This document shows, one piece after another, positions 39,601 to 54,600 of a stretch of DNA of 64,000 bases. The notes beneath the pieces are model-generated. The model was given only the letters and a program-made list of their open reading frames with translations. It ran no database searches and was not told the DNA's origin. A program made the translations under genes and the position numbers. The DNA is taken from positions 9,174,894 through 9,238,893 of the forward strand of contig NC_087084.1 of assembly GCF_026151205.1 (NCBI RefSeq), read 5' to 3'. How positions within the stretch are numbered: position 1 is the first letter of the stretch; every line of letters starts with the position of its first letter. The DNA is from Bolinopsis microptera (Eukaryota > Ctenophora > Tentaculata > Lobata > Bolinopsidae).

Positions 39601-42600
39601 TATTTTGTAAATTAAAACCAGGTAAGGAGTATAAATGCCCACCTGACAGAACTTCTGAGGAGGACAAGCAACACAAGCATCCTCACTCTCGCTCCTCACA
39701 TTAGGATTATACGTTCCGCTCTCGCAAGGGGTGGCAGCAGCTGATTCTACCGGACAATAGTGCCCAGCCGGACAGTCTTTCTCTCCTTCCCCCGCTTCAC
39801 AGTACGTTCCAGGGGTACACTCGATACAGTTAGCCACGTCTGTTCGCTTTCCCTCTTCTGTTTTCTTCCCAGCTGTGATTAATTCAGTCTGTTTAAATTG
39901 TGACTGTGGTAGTTTCGTATTTCACTATTCTTGAGGTTTGTACTGGTTGGCCCAAAGTTAACAATAGGTCGAAACCTCAGAGTTACTGTAAGAACAATGG
40001 CAATAGTGTAACAGCATGCTGAAAGCAATACCAACAGTTTCTTTTTTCCCTTTTTTACCTTCACACTTAGCGGGTTCCTCACTACGTTTAGTGCAGAAAT
40101 GGTGCATGGGGCAGGGCTCCATGTTGGCTGTGGTGGTACCCTCGGGGCAGAAGTAACCCGGTGCACATTCACCTGACGCTTCCTCCTGACCCTCGTTGTC
40201 ACACACGTAACCTGGTTTTAACAGGACGTTTTAAAAAGATATAAAAATAAAGTTAAAGCAATAAAGCAGTCTGTGGTGCGCGATTACAATTATTGAAAAA
40301 ACCTCCACAATTACAAAATGATCAACGAACTGACCTTTTGGACAAGCGGTACATTTTTCCTCACTACCGAGACCTGTCTTTAATCCCAAGGTTCCGATGG
40401 GACACGGTAACTCCTGTTCCGTTCCCTTGGGACAGTACATCCCGATAGAGCACTTGGTGCCTCCGGTACTACTGCTCACAGGCTTGCTGCCGTCACAGAA
40501 GTAACCTGCTTTGCATCTGAACTTGTTTTCCATCTCAAACCTGCCCGTTCCTGAATGGACGTTTGTAGCATGTTTCGAAGGTAAGCGTGTTTCATATGGT
40601 CATTATAAAGTTATAAGATCAGACAAAGGGCCCACTACCTCAAAAACCTGTTCGGGAATCGAATTCCCGCTAAAGTCGGTGATCAAACTTAAACCACCGC
40701 CCAACCAGCAGCAATTACCTGGGCAATAGTAACCAGGTTTACAATTTTGGCAGTCCGCATCTGACGTTCTTCCCAGGATATCGTTGTATGTTCCCTCTTT
40801 GCATGGCACAGGATCTATCGCACCCTCTGGACAGTAATGCCCTTTCGTACACTGACCCTCTGTAGAGTCCATCTGGTTGTGTGACAGTTAGCTTTAATCA
40901 TAACACCACCATGGTCGGGACCATGTGATATAAATAAGTATAGATTTATCTTGATGTGACTTGAAATGATCTTGACAAACGAGGGTCAAGGTACATAAGT
41001 CATAAGACCCCACGGTGATCATAGTTAAAGCAACAACTAACTACCGTACTTACCCCGGGATCAGGACAATATTGACCCGGAGGACAGGGCAGACACTCTC
41101 CCTGACCCTTGTCTGGCTGGTACTCTCCTGGCTTACACTCCAGCGCTTCACTTGACCCTGACAAGATGGTCGTGAATAGAGTTGGAGTAGACAACATTAT
41201 TTTTGTGGATAATTGGGAGAATCTCAAAATAAATCCTTTGCAGCGAAACAAATTTGACAGCAACATTGTACAAGTTAAATAAAAATATGAAAACATCTGC
41301 CGCAGTAACTGCTGAAATTAAACAAGGTTGAAAATAAGATATAAAAACCTTTGCCGCAGTAGTGACCAGGAGGGCACTCCTCCTCTTGTCTAGATTCAGC
41401 TCCCCCCGAGCAGAAGTACCCCTCGTCACACTCCCCAGTAGGGGTGTTCAGTGCTTCCCCTGGACAACAAAACGTAAGATTCAGGGGATTCAGGGGGACA
41501 TTTTATACAGTCTTTCAGTTCAACATGTATTTTTGTTATGAATTTTTAACGGGGTTTGCCGTTCATTGTCGATCCATCGGTCGAGAAATATACGACAATT
41601 TAAATACCTGCGGACTATATCAAGTACTCAAGTTTTTACAAAATTTCAGTTTTCCAGATTGTTCCGCGACTTAACACAAAGTACAAACTAAACCAACTCC
41701 GGGTAAAACAACTCACGGTCACAGTATCGTCCGCCCTCGCAGGGTAGACACGAGGTAACATCAGAGGACACAAATTTAGGGTTGTAGGAGCCCTTAGCAC
41801 AGGCAGTTTTAGCACCGTCCTCGCACCAGTACCCTGCCCCACACTGCTCCTGGGTTTTTATGGTGCTTCGTTCCGGACAGTGGAACCCTGGTGGGGTGGT
41901 TGTGAGTTTTTTGTTCTTTATTTTTTTATTAAATGATTGTTTTAATAGTTACTGCAACTGGAGATGTGATATTATAACTAGAGACGTTATTTCTTTTACT
42001 GTTTCCAGTTCAGTAATAGCTTCAGTCTCATTGTTGATTTCTTAGCTGGACTGTTTCTTTAGTATTCTTTTTCGTGGAAGCAAAACATTTCTCATTCATT
42101 ATCAATGCTAATGTCAATAACACATCATTAGTGCTAGACGGTATAATGTATAATGTATAGTGTACAATGTATAGTGTATAATGTATAGTGTGCTGTATAT
42201 CGTATATGAATGATACCTGGGTCGCAATGAAGAGTATACATGCTCGTAGCTTTAGGGCAGTAGTAGGTCTCAGGACAGTTAATAGGATTTCCTGTACCTT
42301 CAGGACAGTAGTACCCCTCCGGGCACACTCCACCGATGTAACCTGAATCTTGATTTTCAAACTTTATATCAACCGGACTTGACAGACATACATGCAAAAA
42401 CAGATCGTGCAAATGTTAAAGATTTTGGGAAATTACCATTGAAATTTGAGGATAGTTGTGAAATAATGTTACGTAGACACGATGAGCAAATCGTTGCATT
42501 ATCAAAGAGGACAGTAAAATTAAAAGTTGAAACAAACCTCTCTCCAGCCCTTTCGTTTTATTATAAGAGGTGTAAACATTATATTTGACTAAAAAAATCA

Positions 42601-45600
42601 ATGAAGATTGAAGGTGGTATCATCCGTTCAGTATTCGGTAACATAATGTCATTAAAATAATGTCGAAATTCCAAAATTAAAATCCTATACATATATCATG
42701 CTTATCAGATAAAGCTAAACGTGGCAGATATACATAGTTATCTTAGGTAGGTACCAGTGTTTGCGCAGGGAGAATTGATGTCCTGAGGATCATTATTAGG
42801 ATTAACCGTATCGGAACCCTGTGAAAAAGTAGTGTAATTATAATTAAGCAGTCATTATCACAACATTCTGTCATTTACTGTTTGAACTGATAATTTCAAC
42901 TGCTTTACATGTCAATTTAGGTAAGTAAACTAGGATTGATATAGGAAAAAAGCAAAAAAGCTTGAAAACCAGTTAACAAAATAAACGGCGACCATGATAA
43001 CCCACTCACCACACAGCAGAAATAGCCAGCTTGACAGATAGCGTCAGGTTCCTCTAACTCCCGGGCAGTACAGGCATTACCCGCCTCACATTTCCTACAG
43101 TTTGCCGGTATACTTCCTGCAGTAAAGGTAACATGTCTGTGAGGACATAATAATATGGATAACGGCGATTCAGATTATACTTTGTTTGAGCCTAATAACA
43201 CTTTTACTTGAGCAAGCAAATTTCTATCTGATAAAATAATATAATGAACAGTTTTTCGATAGGAAATGAAAAAATAAAGAAAGAAAGCAGAATATCAATA
43301 ACCTCCAGTATTGTCGTTGTACGTGCCAAGTGGACAGCTCTCCCCTTCCACACTGCCCTCCTCACAGTACCTGATTAGGGGGAGTTGATTTTAATTTATT
43401 TAATCGTCATTTTCGGGGGGGGGGGGGGGGGGGGGGGGTCCAACCCGATCCAATCCGATCATTCCGATCCCGATTTTGGCCTCATCAACCCTCATATCGG
43501 AAAAATCGGGAAAATTTAAATCTTCCCTCTGAGGTTTCTAGGCGATATAGGTAGCTATTTCTGTACTTAAATATGACAATAAATCGATTGGTGGTGGTCC
43601 CAGAAACCCAAAATAGTTTCTTGTTCAAACAAGAATCGTTTCGTCCGGAAAAAAAACACACTGTCGTATCAACTCTTGTTTGACAGAAACATCCACCCCG
43701 GTCCACAATTGAAAGAGGTACGGTTGGTAATAACAATCGTAACAAATAGCGAACGCTTTAGTAACTTTTGATTTAAATTGTCTCCACAATTTGTAACAGG
43801 CTATCTGCAGAAATGGGTAGCACAGTTATCTCTTAGATACAAAGAATAGTTTACACAATTTTTAATAACATTAAAAGGGATGAAAATCACTTTATTCATC
43901 AAAATCTTTATTTATCATGTAACAACTTTTCCATAGTACTGGAGAGTAAAACTATGTCAAACAAAAAAATTCTACAGCACATTTTGAGTCAGTAACAGTA
44001 ACATGTCAATATGTTACAGACTCACATGCGTTTAAAAACATTTTAGTAACAATAAATTGTGTAAACTGATGAGGAGGAGGATGAGGACTGAAGAAGAGGA
44101 GGACTGAGGAGGAGGAGGAGAAGGAGGAAAACTGAAGAGGAGGAGGACTGGGGAGGACTGACGAGGAGGAGAAGGACCGAGAAGGACTGAGGAGGAGGAG
44201 GAGGACTGACGAGGAGGAGAAGGACTGAGGAGGAGGAGGAGGATGAGGAGGACTGACGAGTAGGAAGAGGACTGGGGACTGAGGAGGACTAAGGAGGAGG
44301 AGGAGGAGGAGGAGGCTGAGGAGGACTGACGAGTAGGAAGAGGACTGGGGACTGAGGAGGACTAAGGAGGAGGATGAGGAGGATGAGGCTGAGGAGGAGG
44401 AGGACTGATGAGGAGAAGGAGGAGGAAGACTGAGGAGGAAGACTGAGGAGGATGAGGACGAGGACTAAGGATGAGGACTAGGAGGATGATAACGAGGGCT
44501 AAGGAAGAGGACTGATTAAGATGAGAAGGAAGAGGAGAAGGAGGAGGAGGACTGCGGAGGAGGATGATAAGGAGGAGAATGAGGAGGAGGAGGAGGAGGA
44601 GGAGGATGACTCAGGAGGAGGATTCAGGAGGAGGAGGAGGACTCAGGAGGAGAACTCAGGAGGAGAACTGAAGAAGAGGAGGAGGACTGATGATGAGGAG
44701 GAGAAAGAGGACTCCAAAGAAGGACTCAGGAGGAGGAAGAGGAGGAGGACTCAGGAGGAGGAAGAGGAGGAGGAGGAGGACTAATGACGAGGACGAGGAC
44801 GACTAGTGGAGGACTGAGGATGAGGACTGATGAGGAGGAGAAGGAGGAGGACTTAGGATTAGGATGATGAGGAGGAGGACTGAGGAGGACTGAGGAGGAG
44901 GATGAGGAGGAGGAGACTGAGGAGGCGGAGGAGGAGGCGGAGGATGATGAGGAGGAGGACTGAGGAGGACTGAGGAGGAAGACTGACGAGGACGAGGACT
45001 AAGGACGAGGAGGAGGAGGACGACGACTGAGCAGGAGGACTGATTAGGAGGAGAAGAAAGAGGAGAAGGAGGAGGAGGAGGGGGAGTCAGGAGGAGGAGG
45101 ACGACTAAGAGTAGGACTCAGAGGGGACTGAGGAGGAGGGTGAGAAAGAGGATGAGGACGAGGACGATTATGAGGAGGACAGAAGATGAGGACTGATGAG
45201 GAGGAGAAAGAGGAGGAGGACTAAGGAAGAAGAGGAGGATGACTGAGGAGGAGGAGTCAGGAGGAGGAGGACGACTATGAGGAGGACTGAGGAGGGCTGA
45301 TGGGGAGGAGAACGAGGAGGATGAGGAGGAGAAAGGAGGAGGTGGAGGAGGAGGAGGAGGAGAAGGAGAAGGAGGAGGACTGGGAGTAGGACTGAGGAGG
45401 AGGAGGGGACTGAGGAGGAGGGTGAGGAGGAGGAGGAGGACGAGGAGTCATGAAGAGGACTGAAGAGGACTCAGGAGGAGAAGGACTCAGGAGGAGGAGG
45501 AAGAATTAGGAGGAGGAGGAGGACTGATGAGAAGGAGGAGGAAGACTAGGGAGGAGGAGGAGGACATCTAAATGTTTTGTCTGTTTTTGTCTGTTTTTGT

Positions 45601-48600
45601 CTGTTTTTGTCCGCCCTACTTTTTGTCCGTTTTTAACATATAGGGTACCGAACGGACACAAAACATGATCCCCCAGCCAAGCATGTGTTACGATACAAAT
45701 GTACTTGACTATACATTTAAGGTGCAGTGTACTAGTGATATTATGGTATGTTTAAAGACGGGACCACAAAATGACAAAATATAACCCGGTACCTAGTGTT
45801 GTACTAATACATAATAACAAGTAACAGGGATAAAATTAATGAGCAGAAACAATCGATCTCACGTCAAGAGGCCAAAGCACCTGGGTCTGGGAGTACATGA
45901 CAACTTCAACTAGTAGTGAGCATACTAGCCCCTGCAGTGGAAAAACACATAAAACATACTATTGGAATGTCCAATTGGTTCGTTTTCTCATAACAATATA
46001 GCATATGTAGGGGTTCTGGTTGAATTATATCACTTCTGAGAGGTTTTAGAGATCGATTCTGTAAATTTCTCAATTTTCCGATTTTTCCGATTTTTCCGAT
46101 TCCGATTTTGGCCTCATCAACCCTCATATCGGACATCGGGTTGGACCCCCCCCCCCCCCCCCCCCCCCCCCCCATTTGACAAATGACAAGGCTGCAGGCC
46201 AAACGCCCAGCAGTGAAGAAGCAGAGAAAAAGAGAAAGAAGCTCTCAGAAAAAGGTACTGTTAAATCAAAAAAACCTATACTAAAGATTAAAGATGTTTC
46301 TAAAGATGTTTCTAAAGATGTTTCTAAAGATGTTTCTAAAGATTTTTCTAAAGATTTTTCTAAAGATTTTTCTAAAGATTCTAAAGCCCCTCCAAAGAAA
46401 AGTGCCATTAACCCAAAAGCAGTCCCCAAGTTTAATCTCCAAGGGCTGTGTTGTCGCTGTAAAAGTGATAACATGGCCTATGAGTCCATTTCTTGTCAGA
46501 TATGTAAAGACGTTTTCCACGCATGTTGTAAGGATAAGGCTGGCACACTTATGCCCACGTCTATTTGTGCACGGACTTTCCTGACGAATATTTTGCCAGT
46601 TATTCACAAATACAGTAATACATATTCCCAAAGATATGGTGACTTTGGCTGGACATGTCCTAACTGTAAGAAAGCTCTCCTTGCAAAAACTGCTGTTAAA
46701 ACTGCGGACTCAACTTGTAATACAAGCATGGATAGCACCAAGAGTGTGGCTAGCACTGAGAGTGTGGCTAGCACTGAAAGTGTGGCTAGCACTGAAAGTG
46801 GGGCTAGTATCACCACTGATACAACTTCCAGCAATGGAGATGAGAAGACATTGATTGAAACTTTGAGCAATTTTAAAGTAAGTTTACTGTCAAGTGTAGA
46901 AGAACTTATTTCCATCAAACTTAAATCACACATAGATTCTCTGCTCACAGAAGTACCAAATCTTACACAAAGATCCAGCACCCCTAGTAGTGCATCATCT
47001 ATCCCTAGTAGTGCATCAGCCCTAGCCCTGCAAACATCTAGTTCTTTAAGTGCTTGTCCAATGAAGTCTACCAGTTCACTTTCATCTTCAAAGAGCTACA
47101 GTGTTGCGTTGTCTCCTGAATCGGCTATAGATAGCCCGACTAGTACTGCTACTGAGAACTACATAGAACTAACCAAGAAGGAAACTCCTATGCAAAAACT
47201 TCCCTCTGACAATACCCATAATAATGCTCCTGATAATCATGTTATCGTCCTCAATGTAGAAGCTAGTAATATTAATCTTGAGGAAGCAGGAAAGCTAGCT
47301 AGCAAAGCCCTTGGTACAATACCCATGATCTTCTTGACCCCTAAACCAAAGACAGGCAAAATTGTTATCTCCTTCCCTTCAGAAAAAGATAGAGAGGATG
47401 GGAAAATAGCCCTTGCAAACTCATCAGCTGTAACTTCGTCCAAAATCACTGTTAATGATGCAAAGAAAATGTTCCCGAAAGTCACAGTTACGAATATTCC
47501 AAACAACTTAATCTCCCACATTGTCTCTGAAAATCTATCAGTTCCTGAATTTCGAGAGAAGGTTAAAACCTTCATGGAAGTGAAGCTTCTGGAAAAGAAT
47601 CAATATGTTAAAGATTTGGTGACCAAGCATGATAGAACATTTAAAGTTGTGTATGTCAATTATGGAAGAGAATACACCACTGTTGGGATTAAAGTGTCTC
47701 CTGATATAAGGCATTTCCTGTTAAACAATCAGTCCATTTACATAGGAAATTCCAGATGTAAAGTAGTTGATAGATTTGATCTTAAGCAGTGCTTCCGATG
47801 TCAGAAACTGGGACACATTTCATCTCAGTGCCAGGAAACTGATGTTATTTGTATGTATTGTAGTGCATCACACATAACCCGGGCTTGTCCCTACAAAGAG
47901 GTCAGAAGAAGTCACAGATGCACCAACTGCTCACACTCCACTTATGAATCATACAGAGAATCTTGTAACACCCATCACTCCGGTGCTGAAAACTGTCCCA
48001 TCATAATGCTGGAGAAAGAGAGTCTTAGACAAAGAACAGAGTACTCAAAAAACATGTAAAGACTACGCTTCTCAACCTAAATGTCGGACTGTTTAACACG
48101 AGGTCACTATGTAATAAAACTGCACAAGTATTTGAGCAACTGTCTGACTCCAATATTAATGCCTGTTTCCTGACAGAAACTTGGCTACGTAAGGGAGATA
48201 CGTCAAAAATAGCGGAAATTAAAGACCTAGGTTATAATATTGTTCACCAATCTAGAGCTGGTAGAGGAGGTGGTGTCGCTATTGCCTTTAAGAAAGATCT
48301 TAGCTTCAATAAACGCCCTACAAAGACCCATAAATCCTTCGAACATGTTGAGTGTGTGCTGAAGTCAAGTTCCAATGACCTTCTTCGTTTCTGCTGTGTC
48401 TATCGATCTTGTACGGCTAAAATGTCCAAAATGACAGACTTTTTACGGGAATTTGATGAATATCTTGACAGTCTAACTCACCTTCCAGGTAGACTGATCA
48501 TTGCTGGAGACTTCAATATCCATGTCGAAGACCTCACTGATCCTGATACGATAAATTTTATCCATCTCATATCAAACTATGGCCTCATCCAGCATATTTC

Positions 48601-51600
48601 CAGTTCAACACACATTGGGGGTGGAATCTTAGACCTTGTTCTTACTAGAAGCAATGCGTGTGATATGTTGAACATAAAAGATATAAATGTAGCTAAAACA
48701 GTAACAACATCAGATCACTACTTCGTAAATTTCTATATTGCCTTTCCTCACCACAAAGGAAGCAACAAAGAAGATATGGTGGGCAGAAAGATATCAGATA
48801 TAGACATGAATCTTTTCAAAGAGGATCTGTTGCTATCTGACATAAATGACCCCAACAAGTTTATTGACTGCAACTCTGCCACAGAACTCTATAACAAAGA
48901 ACTTCGCAGAATTCTTGATAAACATGCTCCCCTTATCTGTTTTAGCATTAATCCTGATCAAAGCAAGTGGGTGGACACAAAATGTCAAACTGCCAGAAGG
49001 AAACGAAGAAAAGCTGAACGTGACAACAGGAGACTACAAACTGCAGATTCAAAATTGGACTATAAAAAAGCTGTTAAGCATGCTGAGGCAGTTATAAACA
49101 CCACTAGACAGCTATACTATGAAAATCGTCTGCAAAGCTGTGAGGACAATAAAAAAGATACCTTCAAAATAGTCAATCAGCTAATGGATCGGGACATATC
49201 TAAAAACTTGAAGCCTAATAACAAACCTGCTGAAACTCTATGTGAGGAGATGAAAGAGTTTTTCAATGATAAAGTGGAAAAGATTTACTCTGCCATTAAC
49301 AATGATACTGCAGCTGACACTCTACTTGACCACTCAGAACCATTTCAAGGTGAAGCCTGGAGCCAATTTGAAACCATAAGCGACAATGATCTCAAAAAGA
49401 TTCTTTCTGAACTTAACAAAAAAGAATGTGAAGAGGACCCCATCCCTCTAAAACTTCTAATGCAGTGTTTTAATGAAGTTAAACCAATTGTGTCATTTAT
49501 TATCAATGACTCACTTGTCACTGGAAAATTTCCGTCAGTCTTAAAGAGTGCTCTTGTCAGACCAGCCATCAAAGATGATAAAGGAGATGTCAATAGCTTC
49601 AACAACTATAGACCAATTAGTAACTTACCTTTCCTCTCGAAACTCATTGAAAAGAGTGTCCAGAAACAGATGACCAAACATCTTGACTATCACAATCTTC
49701 ATGCTGAGCATCAAAGTGGTTATAGGTCAAATCATAGCTGCGAAACTGCAACCCTTACCATCTACAATGATCTTCTTTGTATCAGTGACATGAAAAGCAA
49801 GGTTATCCTCCTCCTTTTGGACCTCAGTGCTGCTTTTGATACTGTAAATCATCACTTGCTCCTAAAAAAACTAAAAAAGGACTTTGGTTTTGAAGGTACT
49901 GTTCTCGAATGGTTTACATCATACCTTAATAACAGATCCTTCACAGTAACTATTGATAAATCAAGATCAAAGAGATGCTTCCTTAGAATTGGAGTCCCGC
50001 AAGGTTCAATTCTAGGTCCAATTCTGTTTATACTTTACACAAAGGAGCTCAATCAGATCGCAAAGAGACATGGATTTAACATCCACATGTACGCAGATGA
50101 CACTCAACTGTACATTGAGTTTAACCCACTATTTCGAGATCTGTCAACAATCGAAGAGAGAATAACAAATTGTTTTGAAGATATTAAAACCTGGATGACC
50201 CAAAATAAACTCAAACTGAACCAAAACAAAACAGAAGCTCTTGTAGTACAGACCAAGAACAGTTACTCTTCATGTCCAGTCGATTCAATACAACTTGACA
50301 ATGCAGCTGACCCTGTGGAGGCATCCCGCACAGTGAAAAGTTTAGGTGTCCTATTTGATCAATTCCTAACATTTGAAGATCAAATAAATTCAATTATCAG
50401 TTGCTGCAACATCCATCTGAGGAACCTTCGAGTTATAGGCTCAAAGCTTAACTATGATCTAAAAAGACAGCTCATTCACTGCTTGATCTTTTCAAAACTA
50501 GACTACTGCAATGGACTCCTATACGGTTTACCCGATCTTCTCATAAAGAAACTCCAGAAGGTACAAAATTCCTGTGTTCGATTCTTGTTTGGTTGGAAAG
50601 CTATCAAAAAATGGGACAGTGTCACTCCATTCCTGAAAAAAGCCCATTTTCTTCCAATACGACAACGAATAGAGTATAAGATTGCTCTAACCGTGTTCAA
50701 ATGCGTCAACAACATAGCGCCGGAGTATATCACCAAATGTATTGACATCAAGAGTCAACCTGTACGTGTACTAAGAACTGAAGAAGACTATTTCCTCCTA
50801 AATGTTCCTCCTATTTCAAACTATAGTAAAACCGAGAGAAGTTTCAGCTACTGCGGACCCTCTGTTTGGAATCAGCTTCCTTATCAATTGAGAACACTAA
50901 CTGATATCGTCTTATTTAAAAAGAAACTAAAAACTCATCTCTTTGAAAACGTATTTGTATAAGTATCATGTATTACCTCTCTCATAAAATCCATACTTCA
51001 TAAAAATAAGTTCTTATGTATATGTTACTCATGAGTCGCTTTAGATGGTTTGAACTGAATCTTTGGGTTTTGAGTTCTTTATGGCTATAAAGCGATGTAT
51101 AAATTCCTACTTATTATTATTATTATTTTCCATATCTTGACAATTTCTGTATTGTCATAAAAATTATTCGGCTTTAATAGTTATGGCAAGATTTTGTTAG
51201 TGGGAAGGTTGATTTTAATTTATAATTATCATATTCCATGCCTTATCATTTTGCGTATCGTCATTAAAATCATTCAACTTTAATATCAATGACAAGATTT
51301 TGTTAGTACACTTGAATTAATTTAAGATTGTCCACTTTAAAATCAAACGGTAAGAATTAAAAGTTGTCCCACCTTCCCTTTGGACAAGAATCCCCCTTGT
51401 CGTCCATCCCTAGGTCTGGACACTGGTACCCCGCTGTACAGGGTCTACACTCGGACTTTCCTGAGGTTATCTTGCGTGAGCCACACAAGAAGGAGATATT
51501 TCATGTTGGGGGTAAGGGCTGATCAAGTTTTTGAAAAGTCGCAATCTTCATAACTATCTATGATATACTATGACCTTTTTGTGAATACATGAAGAAGGTA

Positions 51601-54600
51601 TCAGGCTTTTTACCTGTTTCTGAGTTGAATGTTCCTCTAGGGCAATCCTCCTCCTTACTGCTTCCTACTTCACAGAACGTTCCTGTACCACAAATATCAC
51701 CTGTTTCCTGAACAACGCCGTTTAAAATCAAATTTTCACACTTTAAATTAAAAACTACTTTTCAAAGTGCAATTGGGGAGTACATTAAAATGTTAACTTG
51801 AATCTTTCACAAAACACGCCAAGAATCAGTTTCAGGACGGTCAAATAGAAAGGAAATATTCAAACAATTGTATAAAAAAGTACAAAGGTGTTCTTATCAT
51901 TACCCCATCGTCGGGATCAGGTTTTATTGCTTTAGATGCACAATAGTACCCCGATTGACATTGTAGCGTACATTCCGTCGCTCCTGGAAGATAATTTTAT
52001 ATCTTAAAAATTCAGTTTGAACTGATATTGATTGGGAAGTTTCTGCGAAAAGTAGAATATGTACAGTACTATTGGCTTATTTGTTAACAAAAGCCAATTA
52101 ATTGAATAATATTAATAGTATTATCCCTACCTTCGAGATGGTTATAGAAGCCTCCCTGGCATGGTGAACAGTCGTCTTCTGTTTTCCCAGTGTCTTGCAG
52201 TCGGTATGTTCCTGAGATACATCGGTACAGTTTTATTTTATTTACTTTCACAGTTTATTGTTAAACTTTCAAGCGGTAAACTAGTTTATTTTCTATATTC
52301 TTTCAGACTTTTATTTAAGTCTAGTTAATAGTTATACATTATTATATCATATTTTATTGATCTAAGGTGTAGTATTGCCAGATCCTAGTTCATTTTGTAA
52401 CGGAGTTTTATACTAACAGGAAACGATGTAACAGAGTCGATATATTTTAATGTTGCCATGGGGTGGCAAGTCCCCATACATCGCAGTCCGGTAGTTTCAT
52501 TGCGTCTTAATATGGCATATTATCAATCTTTTTAATAATATTAAATATAATATTATAAGTATTATTAAGAAAATGATTACTGATATTTGGGAGCTGATGA
52601 TTGGCGAATCAAGAAGATGAACCAATAAACTAATAATCTTCTAAACTAATCATACAATCAACTAATTAACTTAATAACTAATATAATTACCCATTAATTA
52701 AATAATGAACTAATTAACTAACCTGCAGGACAGGGCACCTTATCAAGACCCGCAGGACAGTAATACCCAGGCGGGCATGCTCTTCCGGTGACGTCATCAG
52801 TCGGATTAGCATTTCTAGCTCCTCCCATACACTCGTACCCTGCTTCACACGGCTGCTTATCTGAGAATAGATTTAACTAATTAACTAATTGAATAATTAA
52901 CTAATCGACTGGTAAGCTAGTTGGGCTCTCTCCACACACTCGCAACCGGAAAAGATTCAGTTAATTACTAATTGATTAATTATAGAAAGGCGATAATATA
53001 ATAATGATGATCCCTACCGTTATCATCAGTAGCACCGGGAGTGGGACAGAAATAGTTCTTAGGGCAGGGTGAGCACTCAGAGGCTTTCGACAGACCCTCT
53101 TTGTCACTGAACGTCCCCGGATCGCAAGGTAACGGTTGTGGGGTACCCCGCGGACAGTAGTGACCGGCACTGCATTTCTGAGGAGGTGAATATGAGGTCT
53201 CATGAGTTGTACTGACAGAATACAGTTTGAAATTTCCAAGCAATTGCTTACTTTCCCTGATTTGATAATTACCTCTCTCGATTTGATAGAGCGCTTATTA
53301 TTTTGTCATTAATTGAATAATTAAACTCATAGCAGCCTGTCAAAAAAGCTAATACGTCAGTACCTCTTTTTTTGGGGTCTCTGTTTGATCTAGGTAGCAG
53401 AAATCTCCCGCGTTACAATCCTCACATTCTGAGAGTCCCGTCGTTGTAGATTCCGTTCCTGAAGAATTTGAGTAGATATAAGCATGAGTTTCGACTTAGC
53501 TTTTTGTGGGTGTTTTCAAAGTGAAATGTATTCGGGATCCAAAATTTGAAGATCAAAATCTCGCGTGCCAAGTGTTTTGGTGCATTTTCCTTGAACCACG
53601 TCCTCAATACTTCGAAGTCTATTCTAGATGTCATAGTTATTATACATCAGAAACATCAACAGTATTGGAGCCAATCTTAATCAGTTCTGGCCATCAACTG
53701 ATCATTTCTTAAATTATGAGAGTATTTGCTTTCAGTAATCTTACGACGAAATTAATCTCAAAGTTTACCGTTCTTGCATCTGAGTCCAGCATTGGCATCG
53801 GTAGGGCTGTCTCCGGCAGTACCGTTCGGACAGTAGTACCCTTTCGGACACTTGTATGCTGAAATTTGGAGGTACTAAATTGGAATCTATCCTCTGGGAA
53901 ATGAGGAAGTTTCTTTCAACCGGGATTCTCTCCAAATAACGAACTTAAGATGCACAACCACTCTAAGTGCTATGAAGTTTTAAACTTTTAAAGTAAGAAT
54001 CTTATTATCTAAAGAGCTCACATTGAGGTACGGACTGGCCCTCAGGACAGAAATACCCAGCCACACATTCCTCGTTAGGTTCCGTTAGTCCCTCTGCAGT
54101 ACACATCATACCTCTGGTGCAACTCTGGCAATCATCAACCTGACGAGTTTGGTAATATTAAGTTCCAATTGATTTGTAGGGAATAATCCTTTAACTTTAA
54201 GTTTACGAGTGGTGACGGTGGAGGAGGTGAGGAAAGATGTACTACGAAAATAGAATTAGTGAAATATATACCAGACTTATGCACGGATTTTAATATGTAT
54301 ATCCATGTCACTAAAAAGTATCAACAAACCTCTTCGCCACCTTCCACACGATTGAAAGTTCCAACAGGACAGGGGGTGGGAGATAAGGCTCCTTGTAAAC
54401 AGTAGTTACCTGGCGGGCATTTCTTACCCTTTACTCCATCCTGCGTAGATTTGATGGTTAGATTCAGCTAATATCACCAGTCCCAAGGGTATAAAAGATC
54501 ATACAATATAGATCAAACAATATAGATCAAACAGTTTAGTATAGGCAACTTGTTTTATTGATCGAAACAAAGTTTGTCAGAAATCCGAATGCCAAGTTTT

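Larger units (their letters stand above)
43415..51124 (+). mobile_element. CR1/L2-type LINE with an unusual 5' module
   Basis: ORF1 (PHD finger, CCHC knuckles) and ORF2 (endonuclease, reverse transcriptase) are followed by a short 3' region and a (TTA)n tail at about 51111-51124, as in CR1/L2-clade non-LTR retrotransposons. ATTTTC occurs directly before the G-run at 43409-43414 and directly after the tail at 51125-51130, which fits a target-site duplication of one 7.7-kb insertion. A diverged copy of the insertion site lies nearby at about 51210-51250 and supports the empty-site reading. The alternative is two separate insertions. The element lies antisense in an intron of the giant gene. Confidence 0.8.

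Noticed and set aside
42379-42588. Plus-strand 69-residue frame starting MTDIHAKTDRANVKDF
   Set aside because: No homology is recognised, there is no partner exon or repeat context, and the length is within chance expectation.
43485-43745. Minus-strand 86-residue frame inside the G-run-bounded module
   Set aside because: No recognisable domain, and it lies in low-complexity mobile DNA.
44521-44784. Plus-strand Arg/Glu-rich open frame
   Set aside because: It is a translation of the polypurine tract, with no start context or conservation signal.
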